Below, piece after piece: positions 58,038 to 64,000 of a stretch of 64,000 nt of DNA. The notes beneath the pieces were generated by a model, which ran no database searches, had not been told where the DNA came from, and was given only the letters and a program-made list of their open reading frames with translations. Source of the stretch: Pseudisothecium myosuroides (taxonomy: Eukaryota > Streptophyta > Bryopsida > Hypnales > Lembophyllaceae); contig OX637292.1 of assembly GCA_951799445.1 (NCBI GenBank), forward strand, positions 16,743,296 through 16,807,295, given 5' to 3'. Each line of letters begins with the position of its first letter. Position 1 is the first letter of the stretch. The position numbers and the translations under genes are program-made.

Positions 58038-59260
58038 GGGTCAACACATACGATTGAGGTTCTGTGTATGTGAGCGCTTATTTACCCACCCTTGGTAAAT
58101 AAGTGAGCACAACCAGGCTCTAAGTGTTTTGGTGTTCAATTCGTTCTACGGGTGCCTAACGTAAATCCATTGTGCCTTCCAAGTAATGGATCTTTTTTCT
58201 AAGTTTCTAACATCCACAATGTACACCAAAAACCAAAGAAATCCAACACGGCAATTTCTACTTTAAATTCTTTAATCAAAAGAGGTCACGGCGGTTTTGA
58301 ATTTGAACTGGTTACATTCAAAATTTAACAATCCTAAGTGATAGAATATTTCATGACATTTCTAAAAACATAAAATTCAACCCTACCCCCTTCTCCTAGC
58401 AAAAGTTATGGGCGGATGAAGTTTAGCCCTTCCGGGGCTATTTAAACTTCATCCATGATGTAGGACGTGCTTCCTAATTCAATTACCCTTGAAAATTGAA
58501 CCCTAGATTTAGGTGGATAGGACCTGCCTAAATCCTAAGTTTTGACTTGGATGAACTATTTTAGGTTGACTTCATCCATTCCTTGACCCAAACTTCATCT
58601 TTGAATATCTCCTTGGGTTTTTGGTCTTTTTTGAAGTTTGAACCACTTCAGGGTTACTTAAGGGTCGTACTATGACTTGCTAATACTAACATCTTCCTTT
58701 GATCAAGTTAAAACATCTTAGTTCTTCCTATCTTTGTTCTTTGAGGTTTTGATTGAGTTTTGGACAATTACTATTTTTAGAATTTTTGGAGTTGTCCCTT
58801 CTAGAAGCTAGCCTAAGATTTTCAAAATGGCATCTTACTTGGAAATCCATCTATCCTATCAAAAGTTGTTGATGGATGAAGTTTGACCGCTAATCAGTGT
58901 TAAAACTTCATCCGTTGATTACTCCTAACCCTAATTTGATAATTAACTTTTATTTTCACTTTTGAGATCGAGGTTATTTCTAGTTGATATTTCCTAATTT
59001 AACTTGTCTTGTTTATATTCTAATCACTTTTCATCCAAATTAGGTCCTAAACTTCATCCCTCCATATCTCACTTAATTTAACTCCAAATCTCAAGTGTGA
59101 GATGGTTTTAGAAAGATCTAATCTTAATCTATAACACTAATTCCCTGGTTCTTGAAATATTACTACTCTAGACACTCTAAATTGACTTGAGAGTCCGATC
59201 CTACTTTTAAATGTTTATTTTTGAGAAATTGAAATGGAGGGTTTGAAGTTAGGAATTTAC

Positions 59261-59323
59261 CTCGGAGTTGGTGTCATTGTTTAGGTAATCGTATATCTCT
59301 TTAAACTCCCCGTCATTTGCCAT
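59261..59323 (-). CDS. LTR leader exon 1, copy C (21-codon exon)
   Basis: ATG at 59323-59321 begins 21 codons (MANDGEFKEIYDYL...) ending in GAG before GTAAAT (59260-59255), phase 0. Sequence identity to copies A1 and B is low, yet length, acidic character, final Glu and donor position are kept. The acceptor GTTAG at about 58211-58207 leads in phase 0 to K-K-I-H-Y-L-E-G-T before a TAG at 58156-58158. Confidence 0.5.
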
Positions 59324-60302
59324 GTTTCGGAATTGTTTGGTAATTCTGCTCACGGCTTAAAGTAGGAGTTTTAGTACAAGATTTGTCAATTTCTTGGACT
59401 TCCCTTTTTTATTCTTTTTAATCTAATTTCTCTTTCTCTTCTAACACTATTCTAATTCAATTATTTATACTTCAAAAGGTTGACTAGTCTTGAATTAAAA
59501 TAATTGAAATCAACTCCCAACTAATAGTTGACTCTTCAACTCCTTGGTCAATTATTATTCTATTCAAGTTTTGATGGTTCTAATTGTTCTTCTTAGATTT
59601 CCACCTAATCCTATCTCTTCAAAAATTCTCTTCAAACTCCTAAATTGTCACTTCATTTCTCTCTATTTCCAAGGTGGTTTTGAAAGTTTTAATTGTTTTA
59701 CTTCCTATGATTTTTGAGCCTCTTTTTGCAATGGAAACGTTGCAAATTGAGATTCCTTAGCCTCTTACCTTCTTAATTTCCTTCCTCCTGATCCTACTTC
59801 TAATTTTCTCTATCCTCTTAACTATTAAAATTTCTACTTTCAAGAGGTAAGATTAGGTGGTGGACAAAGTGGCAATTAGTTTATTTTGTTTTGTTTTGTT
59901 TTTTAAAAAAAGAGTTTCTTTTTTCATAAGAAAGTTTTGGAACCAGTTCGGCAAAGAGTTTTGAAACCAGTTCGGAGCGGTCTAGCACCAAGTCGGCAGT
60001 CCAGAACCCCAATCGACAGTCCAGCAACCCTAGTCAGACAGTCCAGACCCTCACGGTCACGGACCCCCTTTCGTTGCAGCCTTAGGCTCCGCCACGTGGC
60101 GGCTGTTGGTTGGCGGCAGTTCGGGACCCTCATCCTTTGTCCAGCACATCCTTTGTCCAGTTCGTCTTTTGCCCAAATTGAGTTTGTTCGTTTAATTTTT
60201 GGATTTTTGGGGTGTTCTCATAAACAAAGGACTAGCTTGTCCAACACACTTAACTAAAGGGAAACAACTTTTAGTATTCTAATTTTTTAAGGGTTTTTGT
60301 CC

Positions 60303-60445
60303 AAGCCAAAGCTTCGCCGTATTTTAGAAAATCTCCAAAACTTCTAGACAATTTGAACAAAGCAAAGTCAAAGCTTCGCCGTATTTTAAAAAATCTTCAA
60401 AACTTCTACATAATTTGAACAAAGCAAAGTCAAAGCTTTGCCGTA
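60303..60445. repeat. Leader repeats with AAGCTT(C/T)GCCGTA boxes, LTR C
   Basis: Three units of about 62 bases, each with CAAAGCTTCGCCGTATT preceded by AATTTGAACAAAGCAAAGT. Unit length matches LTR B although the sequence between boxes differs. Confidence 0.75.
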
Positions 60446-60642
60446 TTAGAGAACCTACTAACATCAAGAGTCCAAACCAACAAAGGAAGATTGTTAGTAC
60501 AACTCTACAAGAGCTAAAAATCAACACAACACTAACACGAGGGGAGCAAGGATGGTTGGTAGACGCTAAAACTCGAACACAAGTTAGTTGAGATGAGTTA
60601 GAACACAACTTTCTCAAAGAAAACATTAGAAAGCTCCTCTAA

Positions 60643-60662
60643 GCGGCATCGCCAAGGTACGG
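60643..60662 (-). promoter_or_regulatory. Conserved 20-base leader block, LTR C
   Basis: Identical to 54523-54542 in LTR B; in transcript sense CCGTACCTTGGCGATGCCGC. Confidence 0.5.
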
Positions 60663-60937
60663 AGGGGGATATACTCTAAAATTAGTAGAACACAATGATA
60701 ATTAGCAACAATTTCACAACAAGATTTCAAACAAGACAATAAGTAAACTTTGAAGGGACCCCAATGTCCTTCAAAGAGAGCTTCGAAAACACCAACAATG
60801 AAGCTAAAAATGCTTCAAAAACACACAAATTTGGCAACGTGGCCTAAAATGATCAAAATCCAACTAAATAGACCCAAATGTGCAAAGTGAGCTAAAATAT
60901 GGCTACAAGAGGTGTTTGTGAGAGGGAAATGAGCCCC

Positions 60938-60945
60938 CTTATATA
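60938..60945 (-). promoter_or_regulatory. TATA box of LTR C
   Basis: TATATAAG on the minus strand, followed by GGGGGCTC and a CT-rich stretch, as in LTR B. Confidence 0.6.
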
Positions 60946-62217
60946 CATTTCCAAGGGCACTCACCCCCCCTCTTTTTCCTAGTAGTAATCTTATCAATTA
61001 AGATTTTCATTCTAATCTCCAATTTTTGACTTTCTACGCTGGTCCAAACTTCTAACTTTTGGAGATTAACTCCAAGTTGAAAACCGATTGCGCCATTGGC
61101 TTCAGAAGGCCATTTTTAGTCTTGAAGGAACCCCCCTTAATCAAACTCCAAAAAATGCAACATAACCTACCGCTAACTGAACACCAAAACGGGGTAAAAA
61201 TCCAAATCTTGGAGGTTGACTTTTTTGAGAAAAGTAACTAGCCTAGGTTCTTTAGTAGGTATGGGGGAGTAGTAAAAGACCTAGCTTTGACCTCATTCCA
61301 ATTCCATATGCTCCTGGTACGCAAGTCAACTCCACCGTAAACTTCAAATTTGTCAATTATCGGGGAACCTCGCCGGTTCGGGCATTTCTGGCCATCGGAA
61401 TGTCTTGAAACTTGGTGGGGCATCTTATTAGCATAAAAGAAGCTAATCTGATTTTTAGTAAGATTTTACCGCAACCTGGATAATTTCTAGGAATTTCCCA
61501 TCGTAGGTTTTGGCGGTTGACCGTCCGAAAGGGCATCTTCTGTAAGTCAGAAAATTCCGAAACTTTTTATGGACCTCTCATAGAATTCCACAAAGGATGT
61601 GCAAGCTCATATTTTTATTTTGCACAAAGGTCAGAGGAGAATCAAATTTTGTCTTCTCCTTTTAACTTTGGCAACTAGGGAATCTTTCACATACAAGGGA
61701 ATCTTGGCAAGCCGATTTTGCCATTGAATTTCAAATGTGAATTCTTCCCTAGAACACCATACTGCACCCATAGATTCCTCTTATGGGTCCATCTTGAGTT
61801 TGTAACTCCTGTAAGCCAACAATTGGGGTTTCCGTTATTTCTTTGATGTTATGGGGAAAGTGAAACCTATCTCTGGGAATGAACTTAGGACCTCAACGGT
61901 GTTCCCTCGGACCAATTTTAGCCATAAGATGTCACATGTATCGTAGGTTTGGGTTGTTTAGGCTGTTTGGGCCAAGTTAGCCCTTAATTCTACTATTTAC
62001 TGATATTTCCACGTTTTAACCTATGTACAAGTGGAAATGGGATTTATTTGAGGAAAAATAACCTATAAAGGACCAAATGCTATATTGGTACATAACATAC
62101 ATATTTTGATTTTACACTCTTTTGGGAGCTTTTGTGTATAAAACTACACTTAAATTTGTAAAAATTGGAAAAAGAAAACTGTGAGTCCCCAATGACGAAT
62201 TGGGGGCTCACAATGTA

Positions 62218-63100
62218 CAATATGAAAAATTCAAGATTTTAGCTCATAGCTAGTGATTGGAATATTTGTGGATTGAATCTACTTCTGTCAATTAACAACA
62301 TGCTAGTCCCTTACATGACAACATGTAATTTGAATTCATCCAACAAAGTCAACTATAAAAAATTCATCCAAATTTATTCGTTCCCATTAATCTTTTTTAC
62401 TCATTTAAATTTATAGCCATATATTTCTATTCTAAACCATGGATATAGGCATCATTCTTATATTGAAAAATTTTAAAAATTTTAAATTTTTTTCTAGAAA
62501 CACTCACCACTCACCACTTGTTGCTCAATGTTCGCCGCTCCTTGCTCATACTTTAATAACATTTCATCTTTGGATCCAATGATGGATGAAGGACCATATT
62601 TTTATGTCTTTCAAGATATAAGGTCATATTCATTAAAATGAGGGAAACTGGTCATTTTTAGACCTTAAGTCCCTTCATTCAAAGATAAATTTTTAAAGTC
62701 AAAGATAAATATAGGCAACACTAAAATAAGACGATTAAGAGATTAGACATTATAAGTACAAAGCAAGATGGAAGCATGTTACATTTCCAAAACGCTACAT
62801 GATTCTTAGCCAAAAAGTATGTGACATTATTAAAAGCGGGCCACTTTACATTGATGGACATGAATTTACCTGAGAACCCATGTACATATGAAACAGTTTA
62901 TCTCACATATCTACGTAATTCACTTCAATCATAGGAAGTGACATCTACTTAATTCTAAATGACTTGGTGACAAAATAGTAGAAGCTATGTGCACATGAGT
63001 CGCTCTACCTTGCTAAAAATGGTCATTTTTTGTACGGCAATGGCTATTTTGTTAATAGTAATGATTGTTATCCGGAGAAGTTCCATTGTGAAGAAGAACG
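62218..63100. other. AT-rich intergenic DNA
   Basis: No gene or repeat array seen. GC content rises sharply after about 63050 where coding sequence begins. Confidence 0.5.
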
Positions 63101-63106
63101 ACTCTG

Positions 63107-63766
63107 CTAAACATGCTTGTTCTCGCTAGAAGAATTGGCCTTGATTGCCTCCAGCGCTTCCTTCTCTGCCTCCAGCGCTTTCTGCTTGGCATACCCTCTA
63201 AGAATATCCTCACGTCGAGAAGGCATCGCAAATTCAGTTGCACTCCGGAAGGGGCTACAATTGCCCAACTTAAGTATGTCTTTGACTTGTCTCCGCCGCT
63301 TGCGTTCGATTCGAGAATAAATATCATCACTGGAAAGAGCTCTAGAACTTCAAGGAGGCGGTCCTGGTGGCAACCTATGGACAGTGTTTATGTACGGATC
63401 TGCAGAAGCAGTTGAATGTGAGACATTTAATCGCTGATCCTTTTTCAGAACTGGTTTGCGGAAAGTAGGTACAGGGGAAGGTAAGGAACCGCTCCCCCCG
63501 GATTTGTGGCGGAGGGACTCGACGATGCCCCCACGTTGCAATGTCCGACCTCCACTGCATTCACCGGAAAGCAACTTCGTTTTTGGATCCCCAACGTGGA
63601 GAGAGTCATGCCCAACTTTGACCGGCGACAACACTGCATGGTCGAGGCGAAGGTGTTCAACATGTCCATCAATGCCCGCATACAGTTTCCTGTGCGGAGC
63701 GTTTGGGGTGCGGGGAGTTGGCGACTGCGAACGCCGTCGACTAGGTGTCGAGTCTTTCCACTTCAT
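63107..63766 (-). pseudogene. Unidentified basic, disordered protein ORF with one internal stop
   Basis: From ATG 63766-63764 a single frame runs 220 codons to TAG 63109-63107, broken only by TGA at 63350-63352 (codon 139). The first part is low-complexity and basic (S-R-R-R-S-Q-S-P-T-P-R-T-P) and resembles disordered nuclear or microtubule-associated proteins. The part after the stop is helical (I-E-R-K-R-R-R-Q-V-K-D-I-L and A-K-Q-K-A-L-E-A-E-K-E-A-L-E-A). No family recognised. Stops are rare on both strands here because of high GC, so strand choice is moderately secure only. An intron spanning the stop was looked for and not found. Confidence 0.4.
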
Positions 63767-63857
63767 CGGCAATGGCGAGCAAATCGGGGTCCCGACCGGT
63801 CCTCAACTGGTGGGGTTGTCGACGACGCCTTCCTCCACATTTCCCTTGGAGAAGTCT

Positions 63858-64000
63858 ATGAACACCAAAGCTGCGTCCGTGGCGGAGCCGAAAATGAAAG
63901 GCCTCGAATACGAAGACGCCAAGAAGCTCCCCCCTTCCGAGCCGGACCTCCTCGAGAGCGACGCCTCCGATCCAGACAAGAGGCTCCTCGTCATAGGCTG
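63858..64000 (+). CDS. Start of a plus-strand gene, truncated by the window edge
   Basis: ATG at 63858 opens 47 codons to the end of the window without a stop (M-N-T-K-A-A-S-V-A-E-P-K-M-K-G...L-L-V-I-G). Composition is charged and protein-like. The same frame is also open upstream into the antisense ORF, so the start is tentative. It would be divergent from that ORF with about 90 bases between the ATGs. Function unknown. Confidence 0.35.
   Translation, partial: MNTKAASVAEPKMKGLEYEDAKKLPPSEPDLLESDASDPDKRLLVIG

Larger units (their letters stand above)
58067..62212 (-). mobile_element. Solo LTR copy C, 4.15 kb
   Basis: In its own sense it starts TGTGAGCCCCCAATTCGTCA at 62212 and ends AAGCGCTCACA at 58067. 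The flanks are GTGTA (58062-58066) and ATGTA (62213-62217), a 5-bp duplication with one mismatch. It is homologous to copy B across U3 and leader but clearly more diverged than A1 is from B. It carries the TATA box at 60938-60945, the conserved block 60643-60662, three AAGCTTCGCCGT boxes at 60303-60445, a GC-rich tandem repeat at about 59940-60180 and the exon 59261-59323. No internal retrotransposon genes remain. Confidence 0.8.

Overview
This is a gene-poor, AT-rich, repeat-dominated stretch of nuclear DNA from a land plant. It carries a legume-lectin receptor-like kinase gene split by a spliceosomal intron, a CACTA transposon with CACTACAAGAAA ends, very long LTRs, many MITEs and a piggyBac-type transposase. 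The low gene density and the abundance of piggyBac-type DNA suggest a non-seed plant (bryophyte, lycophyte or fern), but this is inference. No prokaryotic gene, rRNA, tRNA or CRISPR array was seen.

Layout. 0-0.4 kb: tail of an LTR-retrotransposon protease ORF. 0.4-17.3 kb: nested LTRs. A truncated antisense LTR (A1, 410-2747) abuts the 5' part of a sense LTR (A2, 2748-4034). The 3' part of that sense LTR (D) resumes at 13797, because a 9.8-kb piggyBac-like element flanked by TTAA sits inside it (4035-13792). That element holds a decayed transposase and a decayed gag-like ORF. 17.3-20.9 kb: tandem repeats and AT-rich DNA. 21.0-31.5 kb: a 10.4-kb CACTA element with perfect 3-bp target duplications and arrays of ATATGACT subterminal repeats, hosting several nested MITEs. 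31.7-33.8 kb: two more TTAA-flanked MITEs and a short GTCGCC repeat. 35.5-38.9 kb: a lectin receptor-kinase pseudogene with two MITEs in its intron. 42.1-44.5 kb: exons of an unidentified coiled-coil gene. 46.0-46.3 kb: a long near-perfect inverted repeat. 49.7-57.2 kb: a palindrome-rich tandem array split by a solo LTR (B, 52026-56146) with a perfect 5-bp target duplication. 58.1-62.2 kb: a third such LTR (C). 63.1-64.0 kb: an ORF broken by one stop, and the start of a plus-strand gene running off the window.

The most unusual signal is shared by the LTRs A1, B, C and D. Each is about 4.1-4.8 kb when whole. In the three copies where it survives (B, C, D) there is a TATA box. All four then carry, in the same order, ACGGCGAAGCTTTGA-like boxes, a copy-specific tandem repeat, and a short ATG-initiated acidic exon (21 codons in A1, B and C, 27 in D) ending in GAG at a consensus 5' splice site. 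A 0.7-1.3-kb intron and a matching 3' splice site near the LTR end follow. The LTR itself therefore appears to encode a spliced leader peptide, or the first exon of a retrotransposon protein.

Most coding sequences here are broken by stop codons, mainly TGA and TAG, and several sit where CGA or CAG would be expected. This fits C-to-T decay of silenced, methylated DNA.
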